A stretch of 8,031 bases of DNA from CAZNVB01 sp964576265. Its GTDB lineage: Bacteria; Acidobacteriota; Aminicenantia; Aminicenantales; UBA8522. Under the pieces are notes generated by a model. That model saw only the letters and a list, made by a program, of their open reading frames with translations, did not search any database and was not told the origin of the DNA. A program made the position numbers and the translations under genes. Position 1 is the first letter of the stretch, and each line of letters begins with the position of its first letter. Below are positions 1 through 6,601 of this stretch, one piece after another. Location: assembly GCA_964576265.1 (NCBI GenBank), contig CAZNVB010000216.1:1-8031 (forward strand). The letters run 5' to 3'.

Positions 1-1139
1 GGAATATCTATCAAATCTATTACTCGCGACGGTCGACGACGGCCGGAGCCAGCTGGACTCCCGCCCAGTACGTTTTGCAGGGAAGCCGAAGACAGCAGGC
101 TCCGGCGATCGATGTCGACGACAACGGTGTTGCCCATCTCGTTTATACCCCGGTCTTCGATGATCAGGGGGGAACCCGAGTGGTTCGGTATACCTACTGG
201 ACGGGCTCCGAATTCTCTTCTCCGCATGAGACCATCTCCAGCCAGGCCCTCCTCCATTATCCCTACATCCATGAAAAGGGAGGAAATATTTTCGTCTGTT
301 GGCAGGTCGGGGCGGTCTTCGGAGGAAATATCTATTACAACCATAAAATCGACGGCACCTGGACGGGCGAGAAGCTCGTCCCCGGGTCGGGGGGGAGCAC
401 GTATTCCGATCTCGCCGCCAGCCCGTCTATAGACCGCGTTTATTACGTCTGGGATGCCGGAGGGGAAATCTTATGCGATGTCAACGGCACGATCCTCGGC
501 CCGCCCAACTATCCTCCGGTGGCAAATTTTACTTTCTCTCCCACGACCGGCGTTTCGCCTCTTAAAGTCACCTTCGACGCCTCGTCTTCGTATGATCCCG
601 ATGGAACCGTCAGCTCCTATTCCTGGGATTTCGGCGACGGCAAGTCGGACTCAGGTCTTATTGTCAGCCATATTTTTGAAACCTGGGGAACTTTCACCAT
701 CACCTTGACGGTCCGGGATAACCGTGGAGCGTCGGCGACCAAGACCGCGACCATCACCGTGCTCAGGCTGGCTTCTCCGGTCAACATCCGCTGGGAGACT
801 CATGTCGACGAAAGCCTCTTTCTCACCCGCTATGTCAACGAAGTCAAGTGGGACCCGAATCCCCTGAACAGCGGCTCGGGCGTTCAGATCGTCAAGCACC
901 GGATCTGGCGTAAAAATATCGGCGATCCGGTGAGCGCCTACAGCGTCATCGGCGAGGTCGGAGGAGATGTCTACAGCTATAGAGATAAAGAGGTCAAGGG
1001 AAAGAATCTCCACACCTATACCGTGACCGTCGTTGACAGTCAGGGAAATGAGAGTCAGATCACGCCGAGCGGCTCTCTCCCGCCGGCCAAATCGACGGAG
1101 GAAAAGGCGACCCGGCGTCTTCAAAAACTAAGAAACTGA
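1..1139 (+). CDS. Secreted beta-propeller/PKD/Fn3-like protein, C-terminal part (5' end outside window)
   Basis: The reading frame is open from the first complete codon at position 3 to the TGA at 1137-1139, so the gene starts upstream. About 378 residues are visible. A TTG at 75 is only an internal codon. The first ~150 residues carry propeller-like units spaced roughly 50 residues apart (IYYSR...ASW near residues 5-18, VVRYTYW near 60, NIYYNH...GTW near 109-120). The first resembles a degenerate Asp-box (STTAGASW). One PKD domain follows at about nt 513-761, with the typical DPDG, WDFGDG and GTFTITLTV motifs. An Fn3-like domain lies at about nt 771-1065 (VKWDPNP, HRIWRK, YTVTVVDSQGNES). The end is a short Lys/Arg-rich tail with no sorting signal that I recognise. 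PKD and Fn3 modules are typical of exported binding or adhesive proteins. The actual ligand or enzymatic role cannot be read from this part. Confidence 0.85.
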   Translation, partial: NIYQIYYSRRSTTAGASWTPAQYVLQGSRRQQAPAIDVDDNGVAHLVYTPVFDDQGGTRVVRYTYWTGSEFSSPHETISSQALLHYPYIHEKGGNIFVCWQVGAVFGGNIYYNHKIDGTWTGEKLVPGSGGSTYSDLAASPSIDRVYYVWDAGGEILCDVNGTILGPPNYPPVANFTFSPTTGVSPLKVTFDASSSYDPDGTVSSYSWDFGDGKSDSGLIVSHIFETWGTFTITLTVRDNRGASATKTATITVLRLASPVNIRWETHVDESLFLTRYVNEVKWDPNPLNSGSGVQIVKHRIWRKNIGDPVSAYSVIGEVGGDVYSYRDKEVKGKNLHTYTVTVVDSQGNESQITPSGSLPPAKSTEEKATRRLQKLRN

Positions 1140-1240
1140 GGAGATTCGAACCCTCGGTGAGGCCGACGATCGCGGTCGTGATTTCGAACCAAGAGCGGCC
1201 CAGCCCCTGGGCGTGATTAGCTTCTTCGGCCAACGAAAAT
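1140..1240. other. Convergent intergenic gap with a short hairpin
   Basis: This 101-bp gap separates two genes that converge. It holds a perfect 6-bp inverted repeat, GCCCAG / CTGGGC, at 1198-1212 with a 3-base CCC loop, and a weaker TTCG / CGAA pair at 1225-1237. Neither is followed by a T-run on either strand, so a classic intrinsic terminator is not supported. The hairpin may still help end transcription from one or both sides. No coding region is visible here. Confidence 0.35.
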
Positions 1241-2779
1241 TCAGCGGCGGAAATTCAGGACAGGCTCGTCGCTCATGTCCATGATCGCGGCGAACAGAAG
1301 CTGGGCGATGTCTTCCATAATTTCGGGAGTAATCGCCGCCAGGTTATCCCGCGTGTTGTGATATGACGACGGCCGTTTGACCGGCACGAGCTCCGATGCT
1401 CCGACCGTTACGCTGGGCACTCCCTTGGTGAGAAAGCGCGCCGTATCCTGACGCGGTCGGGCGATATTGGAAAAAAAGCTCGACTCGATCACCCGATGGA
1501 TATAGCGACCGTTGGCTCTTTCTAAAAAAGCAAAGAATTCGGGAAAATTCTTTCCGGCGAGGACATGGATTTTATCGCCGACGCCGGGTCCCTCCATGTT
1601 GATGAAGGCGACCGTTTTTTCGAGCGGCCAAGTCGGATGATCGACGTAGAACTCGGATCCGGCAACCCCTTGCTCTTCCGCTCCGAAGAAAAAGAACATG
1701 ACGGATCTTCGGGGCTTGATCGCGCATTTGGACATGGCCTCCGCTACCCCCAGTGTGACCGCCACCGCCGTCGCATTGTCGTTCGCTCCGGGCATGAGTT
1801 CCCACATCCGGCCGAGATGATCGAGGTGGCCGCCGACGATGATCACCTCGTCTTTGAGCGCCGGATCGGCTCCTTCCACAACGCCGATGACATTGTAGCC
1901 GATGCCTTCCGGATGATGTTCGGTGTTGTTCTTGAGGGTGAAAATTTTCCCGGTGGAAAAAGATTGAGGCTTGAGCTCTTTAGCGATTCGGACGACGACC
2001 TCCTGATGGGTTTTCCCCGTTCCGGCAAAGAGATCGGCGACCACGGCTTCACCGACGTGAGAATAAATAAAGCCGGGATCATAAGCGTTGTTGGGATTGC
2101 CGATCGGCCCGTAATTGTAAAGCATTCCTTTAGCACCGTGAGCGACGGCATTTTTCAGTTTGTACTGATGAAACGAATACGGCCGCCATTTCAAAAAACG
2201 CTTTTCATCCTCGGCCGGCGACACGGGGACTTCCCTTTCCAGAAGAACGATTTTTCCTCGGACATCAATTCCGGCGTAGTCGTCATAGCCCAGCTCGGGC
2301 GCCGTGATGCCGTAGCCGGCATAGACGACTTCGGCCGTAATTTCCCCGGATGCCGAGGTTCCGCCGGGGATGAACTCATCATCGAAACGATAATATTTCT
2401 TCACCGTCCCGCCGTCCACCGGAAGATGGAGATAAGCTTCTCCCCCCGGGAAAACGAGCGTATAGGGGTTGGGAAAAGCCTGAAGATATGTTCCGCGATC
2501 TCCGGCGGGCTTGATCCCCCAGTTCTTCAACAATGAGGCTACCCACTCTGCGCAGGCGTTGTATTCCGGCGTTCCTGTCAGCCGGCCGCCGTATTTTTCC
2601 GAGACAAGCTCCCTGACGTAATCATAAAGTGTGTGACTGGAGATCGAATGGAGCGCCATGAGGATCTTCTGCTCATCGCTGAACTCGGCCGGCGTGCTCG
2701 GCCTCTGGGAAAAGAGGTTCGAGGCTCCGGCAAAGAAAAGGACAAGAAGTGCCAAAACCCAGCGTCGGTTCGGTCTCAT
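1241..2779 (-). CDS. Secreted M28-family metallopeptidase with PA domain (copy 1)
   Basis: A 512-residue exported zinc peptidase, probably an aminopeptidase releasing N-terminal residues from peptides in the periplasm or outside the cell. I chose the ATG at 2777-2779 over an earlier in-frame codon at 2836. It has a strong AAGGAGAGG ribosome site just upstream and begins directly with a signal peptide (MRPNRR, then a hydrophobic stretch at residues 7-20). An N-terminal helical part contains GRLTG (65-69). A PA domain spans about 130-270 (YAGYGITAPELGYDDYAGID). The M28 catalytic part starts near 292. Expected active-site residues are H318 and D320 (GGHLDH), D334 (GANDN), E368/E369 (GAEEQ) and H474 (SYHNTRD). 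Odd point: the usual Asp zinc ligand of the NxD motif is E396 (INMEG). Family assignment is firm; substrate is unknown. It is divergent from ppiA and paralogous to the peptidase at 3661-5166. Confidence 0.92.
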   Translation of the reverse strand: MRPNRRWVLALLVLFFAGASNLFSQRPSTPAEFSDEQKILMALHSISSHTLYDYVRELVSEKYGGRLTGTPEYNACAEWVASLLKNWGIKPAGDRGTYLQAFPNPYTLVFPGGEAYLHLPVDGGTVKKYYRFDDEFIPGGTSASGEITAEVVYAGYGITAPELGYDDYAGIDVRGKIVLLEREVPVSPAEDEKRFLKWRPYSFHQYKLKNAVAHGAKGMLYNYGPIGNPNNAYDPGFIYSHVGEAVVADLFAGTGKTHQEVVVRIAKELKPQSFSTGKIFTLKNNTEHHPEGIGYNVIGVVEGADPALKDEVIIVGGHLDHLGRMWELMPGANDNATAVAVTLGVAEAMSKCAIKPRRSVMFFFFGAEEQGVAGSEFYVDHPTWPLEKTVAFINMEGPGVGDKIHVLAGKNFPEFFAFLERANGRYIHRVIESSFFSNIARPRQDTARFLTKGVPSVTVGASELVPVKRPSSYHNTRDNLAAITPEIMEDIAQLLFAAIMDMSDEPVLNFRR

Positions 2780-2782
2780 TTG

Positions 2783-2791
2783 CCTCTCCTT
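2783..2791 (-). promoter_or_regulatory. Ribosome binding site of M28 copy 1
   Basis: On the minus strand the sequence AAGGAGAGG is followed by CAA and the ATG at 2779. This is a near-consensus Shine-Dalgarno site. It decides the start in favour of the ATG directly before the signal peptide, rather than the longer frame that opens at 2836. Confidence 0.75.
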
Positions 2792-2814
2792 GAGCAAAGG
2801 ATCATCGGGAGTTT

Positions 2815-2843
2815 TTCTTATCACACCTCGTCCCACGATTCAA
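2815..2843 (-). promoter_or_regulatory. Possible sigma70-type promoter for M28 copy 1
   Basis: On the minus strand TTGAAT (2843-2838) and TAAGAA (2820-2815) are separated by exactly 17 bp, in the divergent gap upstream of the peptidase start. The -35 match is fair and the -10 match is poor. The host's own promoter consensus is unknown, so this is only a candidate. Confidence 0.22.
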
Positions 2844-2867
2844 GGCCGGTTCGGCGCGGTCTTGAAG

Positions 2868-2896
2868 TTGATTTGGGCGCGGCTTTTTGATATCGT
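2868..2896 (+). promoter_or_regulatory. Possible sigma70-type promoter for ppiA
   Basis: TTGATT (2868-2873) and TATCGT (2891-2896) are separated by 17 bp. Each matches four of six bases of the standard hexamers. Transcription would start near 2903 and give a leader of about 30 nt ending in the ppiA ribosome site. It is a candidate by pattern only. Confidence 0.3.
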
Positions 2897-2918
2897 CATC
2901 TTCCTCTTTCAATCCACC

Positions 2919-2925
2919 GAGGAGG
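2919..2925 (+). promoter_or_regulatory. Ribosome binding site of ppiA
   Basis: GAGGAGG lies six bases (TTAACC) before the ATG at 2932. This strong site, together with the signal peptide that begins at that ATG, argues against an upstream in-frame start at 2887. Confidence 0.75.
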
Positions 2926-2931
2926 TTAACC

Positions 2932-3510
2932 ATGATCAAGACGCCGTCGGTGTTGGTTCTGCTGGCCGCTCTGATCAGCTTCTCGAGCGGGCCCGCTTTC
3001 GCCGCTAACCCCAAAGTCTTGATGAAAACGAGCAAAGGCGATATCGTCATCGAGCTCGACGAGGCCAAGGCCCCGATCTCGGTGAAGAATTTTCTCTCTT
3101 ATGTCGACGAAAAATTTTACGACGGGACGATCTTCCATCGCGTCATCAAGGGATTCATGATTCAGGGCGGAGGCTACACCGCCGATTTCGTCCAAAAAAA
3201 AGCCAAGCCGCCGATCAAGAATGAAGCCGCCAACGGCCTGAAAAACAAGCGCGGCACGATCGCCATGGCCCGGACGAACGAGATCAACAGCGCCACCTGC
3301 CAGTTCTTTATCAACCACGTCGACAACGCCTTTCTCGACCACGTGCCCGGCGATCCGCAGCACTATGGATATGCGGTCTTCGGCCGGGTCGTTTCGGGCC
3401 TCGAGGTCGTCGACGCGATCGCCAATTCGCCCACCGGAACGATCCGCGGCCTGGCCGATGCGCCTCGTCAAACGATCACCATTTTTTCTATCGAACGGCT
3501 TCAAAACTGA
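2932..3510 (+). CDS. ppiA: Exported cyclophilin-type peptidyl-prolyl cis-trans isomerase
   Basis: A 192-residue cyclophilin that catalyses cis-trans isomerisation of Xaa-Pro bonds, most likely in the periplasm during folding of exported proteins. Residues 1-25 form a signal peptide (MIKTPS, a hydrophobic core, then an AFA cleavage motif before ANP). The mature domain starts at about residue 28 and shows the family signatures: FHRVIKGFMIQGG at 68-80 with the catalytic Arg at R70, ATCQFFIN at 121-128, NAFLDH at 132-137 and GYAVFGRV at 146-153. Length and layout fit the periplasmic PpiA type (about 190 residues). The symbol reflects that resemblance; orthology was not tested. It lies between two paralogous M28 peptidase genes, divergent from the left one and 150 bp before the right one. 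The fold assignment is very secure. Confidence 0.93.
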   Translation: MIKTPSVLVLLAALISFSSGPAFAANPKVLMKTSKGDIVIELDEAKAPISVKNFLSYVDEKFYDGTIFHRVIKGFMIQGGGYTADFVQKKAKPPIKNEAANGLKNKRGTIAMARTNEINSATCQFFINHVDNAFLDHVPGDPQHYGYAVFGRVVSGLEVVDAIANSPTGTIRGLADAPRQTITIFSIERLQN

Positions 3511-3614
3511 GCCGAAAGACCAGAAAAATCAATTCTGCCGAGCGACGGAGATCGAGTTGACCTCTTGCCAGGCGATCAGGCGATCAAAACCCCTTCGCAC
3601 GGCATCGACAATCC

Positions 3615-3635
3615 TTGACCCTCTGGGGAGGTCAA
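3615..3635. promoter_or_regulatory. Inverted repeat upstream of M28 copy 2, possible operator
   Basis: TTGACC and GGTCAA form perfect 6-bp arms around a 9-bp centre, ending 25 bp before the peptidase ATG. The left arm also resembles a -35 hexamer, but no good -10 follows at 16-18 bp. It may be a regulator site or an mRNA hairpin just ahead of the ribosome site. Chance occurrence is not excluded. Confidence 0.25.
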
Positions 3636-3646
3636 AATCGTCCTTT

Positions 3647-3653
3647 GGGAGGA
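3647..3653 (+). promoter_or_regulatory. Ribosome binding site of M28 copy 2
   Basis: GGGAGGA sits seven bases before the ATG at 3661. This is a good Shine-Dalgarno match, and it supports the start that yields an N-terminal signal peptide. Confidence 0.7.
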
Positions 3654-3660
3654 AACGGGC

Positions 3661-5166
3661 ATGAGCGTCAGAATCAGGAAAAAATGGATCGGTCTGGGGG
3701 TGTTTATCTTTTTTCCCTTCCTTCAAGCCACGCCACTCAACTCCGGAATTCCGACGGCAAAAAAACTCACCGCCGATGTGGCCAAAGCTCTGAATTCCAT
3801 CCGGCCTTTCGACGCTTACGAGACCACCAAACATCTCGCTTCCAAGGAGTTTGCCGGACGCTTAACCGGTCATGAAGGCTACACCGCGGCGGCGAAATGG
3901 GCCGCCGAACGATTCAGGGCCTGGGGTCTCCAGCCTTTCAGCCGTGAGGCCGGATATCTTCAACCTTATCCCTCGCCATATGTGATCGTCGACCAAGCCG
4001 AGATGACGCTGGAAATCGCGGAAAAAGCCGAAAGTTTGAAAGAAACGGTCTGGAAAGAGATGAGGCTCGAACCGGAAAAGGATTATCTCCCTCTTCTCTT
4101 CTCCGACAGCGGCGACTGCAGCGGGGAGTTGGTTTTCGCCGGCTGGGGAATCAGCGCTCCCGACCTCGGCTATGACGACTATGCGGGAATCGACGTCCGA
4201 GGAAAATTCGTCCTCTGTTTCCGGGGCACACCGGACCCGGCCGACGGGCGTTTCGAGCCTCACGACCATCATCGTTTCCGGATGAAAACGGCCAAGGCCA
4301 AGGGCGCCATCGGCTTGATCTATATTTACGACGAAATCGCCTCCAATCCGAACGGCGATTGGATCGAAGGATTCATGCCGGCCGAAATCAGCACCAAGAT
4401 CGCCGATCTGATCCTCAAAGAAAAGAATCTCACCGCGGCCGACCTGCGGAAAGATCTCGCCACCTACAAAAAACCGCTCTCTTTTTCTCTGTCCGCCAAG
4501 GTCAGAACGAGGGTCGTCTCGCGTCATTTCCCGGACGGGATCGGATACAATGTGATCGCCGTCGCTCCCGGTTCCGATCGCCAACTCAGGGAGGAATGTT
4601 TGGTCGTGGGAGGTCATTTCGACCATAACGGTTTCCACATGGGACTTCTTTTCCCCGGTGCCGACGACAACGCGAGCGGCAGCGCGGTGGTGATGGAAAT
4701 CGCCGAAGCGTTTTCCAAACTCGCCCGCAAGCCCAAACGATCCGTCATCTTTGTCCTTTTCGGCGGTGAGGAAAAAGGACTCATGGGTTCCCAGTACTTC
4801 GTCGATCACAGTCCGGCCGGATTCTCCAAGATCGATGCCATGTTCAATTTCGACATGGTCGGGGAGGGAGACCGAGCCGGGTTCGGCTTCAGCGCCGGGG
4901 TTCCCGAACTGAAAACCCTGCTCGAAGACGCCGACGCGCACGTCCACATCCTCTCCTCCTCCTATCCGATCCGGGGAGTCGGTGTTCGCGGTTCGGATCA
5001 TGCCCCCTTCTTTCAAAAGGGAATTCCCTGCGTTTCTTTTCATTCCAACGGACCGCATCTTCATTACCACCGGACCGGAGACAGCATCTACCGAATCAAC
5101 CCGGAGATCATGGCCGATATCGCCAAGCTCGCCTTTTTAGCCGCTTTCGAGAGGGCGGATCGATAA
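3661..5166 (+). CDS. Secreted M28-family metallopeptidase with PA domain (copy 2)
   Basis: A 501-residue exported zinc peptidase, probably an aminopeptidase, paralogous to the one at 1241-2779. The start has a good ribosome site and opens a signal peptide (MSVRIRKKW, hydrophobic residues 10-21). GRLTG is at 66-70. The PA domain spans about 140-280 (FAGWGISAPDLGYDDYAGID) and the catalytic domain starts near 294. The active-site set looks complete: H319 and D321 (GGHFDH), D336 (GADDN), E370/E371 (GGEEKG), D398 (NFDMVG) and H470 (HYHRTGD). An SDHAPF segment at 445-450 is also typical of the family. The stretch LGYDDYAGIDVRGK is identical in both copies. The upstream neighbour is ppiA. The M23 gene follows after 66 bp on the same strand and may be co-transcribed. 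The substrate cannot be read from the sequence. Confidence 0.93.
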   Translation: MSVRIRKKWIGLGVFIFFPFLQATPLNSGIPTAKKLTADVAKALNSIRPFDAYETTKHLASKEFAGRLTGHEGYTAAAKWAAERFRAWGLQPFSREAGYLQPYPSPYVIVDQAEMTLEIAEKAESLKETVWKEMRLEPEKDYLPLLFSDSGDCSGELVFAGWGISAPDLGYDDYAGIDVRGKFVLCFRGTPDPADGRFEPHDHHRFRMKTAKAKGAIGLIYIYDEIASNPNGDWIEGFMPAEISTKIADLILKEKNLTAADLRKDLATYKKPLSFSLSAKVRTRVVSRHFPDGIGYNVIAVAPGSDRQLREECLVVGGHFDHNGFHMGLLFPGADDNASGSAVVMEIAEAFSKLARKPKRSVIFVLFGGEEKGLMGSQYFVDHSPAGFSKIDAMFNFDMVGEGDRAGFGFSAGVPELKTLLEDADAHVHILSSSYPIRGVGVRGSDHAPFFQKGIPCVSFHSNGPHLHYHRTGDSIYRINPEIMADIAKLAFLAAFERADR

Positions 5167-5201
5167 AACCGGAAGGGCCAGAAAAAGAAAGAGATTTTTC
5201 G

Positions 5202-5221
5202 TGCGCTGAGTGGAAAGCGCA
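5202..5221 (+). other. Small hairpin just before the M23 gene
   Basis: TGCGCT and AGCGCA form a perfect 6-bp stem around an 8-base loop, ending 11 bases before the M23 start codon. There is no T-tract, so it is not a standard terminator. It borders the purine-rich stretch that must serve as ribosome site and could affect translation, or it could be chance. Confidence 0.25.
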
Positions 5222-5232
5222 AGAAGAAAGGG

Positions 5233-6546
5233 ATGCCCGAAAGAATTCAGCTCAAAATTCGGCAAAAAAGAAACCGAAGAATCCTCCGGACGCCGCTCGT
5301 TGTCATCTTACTGGCGGGAGGGGCTATTCTCGCCCTTGTCCTGCTTCAAGACAGCGCCCGTAAACACGGTGCAAGGGCCCCGGAGGCGGCAAAGGACCTG
5401 ACCTCGGGAACCTCGCCCCTCGCGTCCCAGACGGCCTCCCCTCTTCTCGAATACAGAGAAAGAATCCGGCCGCGGACGACCATTGCCGAAGTCCTTTCCA
5501 ATTATGGGTTTTCGGCAGCGGAAACCTATGCACTTTACCAACAAACCAAGCCGGTGTTCGATTTGCGCCGGATCAGGGCCGGGAATGAGATTCGTCTCTA
5601 TGCCGGGCTGGGGGGAAAGATTGAAAGGCTGGAATATGACCTTGATCGGACGACCTTTCTGGACATCGAATGTCTGCCGGGACACTTCTCAGCCGAGATC
5701 AAAAGCCATCCGGTCGAAGTTCAAACCCGGATGATTGGCGGCTTGATCGATGAAAGCCCGATTCTCGCCTTCAACAAACTGGGAGAGGAAGACGTCTTGG
5801 CACTCTCTTTCGCTGATCTTTTCGGCTGGGATGTGGATTTCTACACCGATCTCCGAATGGGAGACAGCTTCAAAGTCATCTTCGAAAAAAAATATCTCCT
5901 GGGAAAATTTATCGGCTACGGAAGAATCTTGGCGGCAGAGCTGGTCAATCGGGGCAGGAAGTATCAAGCGTTCTACTACCAGCCTCCGGACTCGCCCAAG
6001 CCGGGACATTATGATGCCGAAGGAAAGTCCATGGAGAAGGAATTCCGTCGCTCGCCGATTAAATGGGCGAGGATCACCTCCCGGTTCAGCCGCAGCCGCC
6101 TTCACCCCATCCATAAAGTTTACCAGGCCCACTACGGCGTGGACTATGGGGCGCCCATCGGGACGGAGGTCCAGGCAACAGCCGACGGCACGGTGATCTT
6201 CGCCGGCTGGAATGGAGCCTCCGGCCGCATGCTCCGTTTGCGCCATAAAAACGCTTATGAAACGATGTACCTTCATCTGCGGAGCTTCGCCGCCGGGATC
6301 AAGGTCGGAGCAAGAGTCAAAAGCGGAGACGTGATCGGTTATGTCGGGTCGTCAGGCGAATCCACGGGCCCCCACCTCGATTATCGGATCAAGCTCCGCG
6401 GAAGTTACCTCAATCCCCTGAGCGCCCGCTTTGCGCCCGTCGAACCGATCAAGGACGAATTTCTGGACGACTATAAAGAAGCCATCAAGAAATATCGCCT
6501 TCTGCTCGACGACCCCTTCATCGTCGCCCCGCCAGGCATTCTCTAA
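5233..6546 (+). CDS. Membrane-anchored M23 (LytM-type) peptidoglycan endopeptidase
   Basis: A 437-residue protein laid out like MepM-type murein DD-endopeptidases, which cut peptide cross-links between glycan strands in the periplasm. A basic N-terminus precedes one membrane segment (about residues 21-38). A low-complexity linker follows, then a LysM/OapA-like N-terminal domain (about 78-150: TTIAEVLSNYGF, LRRIRAGNEIRLY). The middle segment has FGWDVDFYTDLRMGDSF (197-213). The M23 domain covers about 280-400. Visible active-site residues are H300 and D304 (HYGVD), H348 (YLHL) and H381 (GPHLDY). The second His of the usual HxH zinc motif is D383. Comparable HLD variants occur in some M23 proteins from memory, so it may be active, altered or regulatory. 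The ATG at 5233 has only a weak AAGAAGAAAGGG purine stretch before it. No better start is visible in frame. Confidence 0.9.
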   Translation: MPERIQLKIRQKRNRRILRTPLVVILLAGGAILALVLLQDSARKHGARAPEAAKDLTSGTSPLASQTASPLLEYRERIRPRTTIAEVLSNYGFSAAETYALYQQTKPVFDLRRIRAGNEIRLYAGLGGKIERLEYDLDRTTFLDIECLPGHFSAEIKSHPVEVQTRMIGGLIDESPILAFNKLGEEDVLALSFADLFGWDVDFYTDLRMGDSFKVIFEKKYLLGKFIGYGRILAAELVNRGRKYQAFYYQPPDSPKPGHYDAEGKSMEKEFRRSPIKWARITSRFSRSRLHPIHKVYQAHYGVDYGAPIGTEVQATADGTVIFAGWNGASGRMLRLRHKNAYETMYLHLRSFAAGIKVGARVKSGDVIGYVGSSGESTGPHLDYRIKLRGSYLNPLSARFAPVEPIKDEFLDDYKEAIKKYRLLLDDPFIVAPPGIL

Positions 6547-6589
6547 AAATAAAAACAAAGGATCGGGCTTTTCTGAGAGAACAAGAGCC
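6547..6589 (-). terminator. Possible terminator of the DUF6600-type gene
   Basis: Read on the minus strand, GGCTCTT (6589-6583) can pair with AAAAGCC (6572-6566) with one C-A mismatch and a 10-base loop. Six bases later comes the T-rich tract TTTGTTTTTATTTTT (6559-6545). It begins about 13 nt after the stop codon of the minus-strand gene. The stem is weak and the T-tract is offset, so this is tentative. The plus-strand M23 gene shows no clear terminator of its own. Confidence 0.3.
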
Positions 6590-6601
6590 TCGGCTGGATC
6601 G

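Larger units (their letters stand above)
3511..3660. other. 150-bp intergenic region between ppiA and M28 copy 2
   Basis: No coding region is visible. The gap contains an 8-bp tandem repeat, AGGCGATC twice, at 3570-3585. It also contains a perfect 6-bp inverted repeat, TTGACC / GGTCAA, with a 9-bp spacer at 3615-3635. A further TTGACC lies at 3557-3562. I see no strong terminator for ppiA and no convincing -10 element, so read-through into the peptidase gene is possible. Confidence 0.4.

Noticed and set aside
1141..1191. tRNA-like TTCGAA motifs on the minus strand
   Set aside because: GGTTCGAA-type sequences at about 1144 and 1183 look like tRNA T-arms. The flanks do not form an acceptor, anticodon or D-arm, and the T-stem itself has mismatches.
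1565..2536. Long plus-strand open frame (323 codons) opposite M28 copy 1
   Set aside because: It lies wholly within a well-supported M28 gene on the other strand and shows no recognisable domain. A similar antisense frame occurs opposite the paralog, as expected from GC-rich codon use.
2780..2836. N-terminal extension of M28 copy 1 from an in-frame start at 2836
   Set aside because: The extension is charged and would precede the signal peptide. The ATG at 2779 has a strong ribosome site and opens directly into the signal peptide.
2887..2931. N-terminal extension of ppiA from an in-frame start at 2887
   Set aside because: It contains the ribosome site of the ATG at 2932 and would push the signal peptide inward. 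It reads as untranslated leader.
3862..5070. Long minus-strand open frame (402 codons) opposite M28 copy 2
   Set aside because: It is antisense to a complete M28 gene with intact motifs. Its resemblance to the frame opposite copy 1 simply mirrors the similarity of the two sense genes.
5164..5235. M28 copy 2 and the M23 gene as one gene broken by a stop
   Set aside because: They share a reading frame across the gap, but each has its own complete N- and C-terminus and belongs to a different family. The shared frame is coincidence.
5689..6276. Minus-strand open frame (195 codons) inside the M23 gene
   Set aside because: It is the antisense shadow of conserved M23-family sequence, with no ribosome site or domain evidence.
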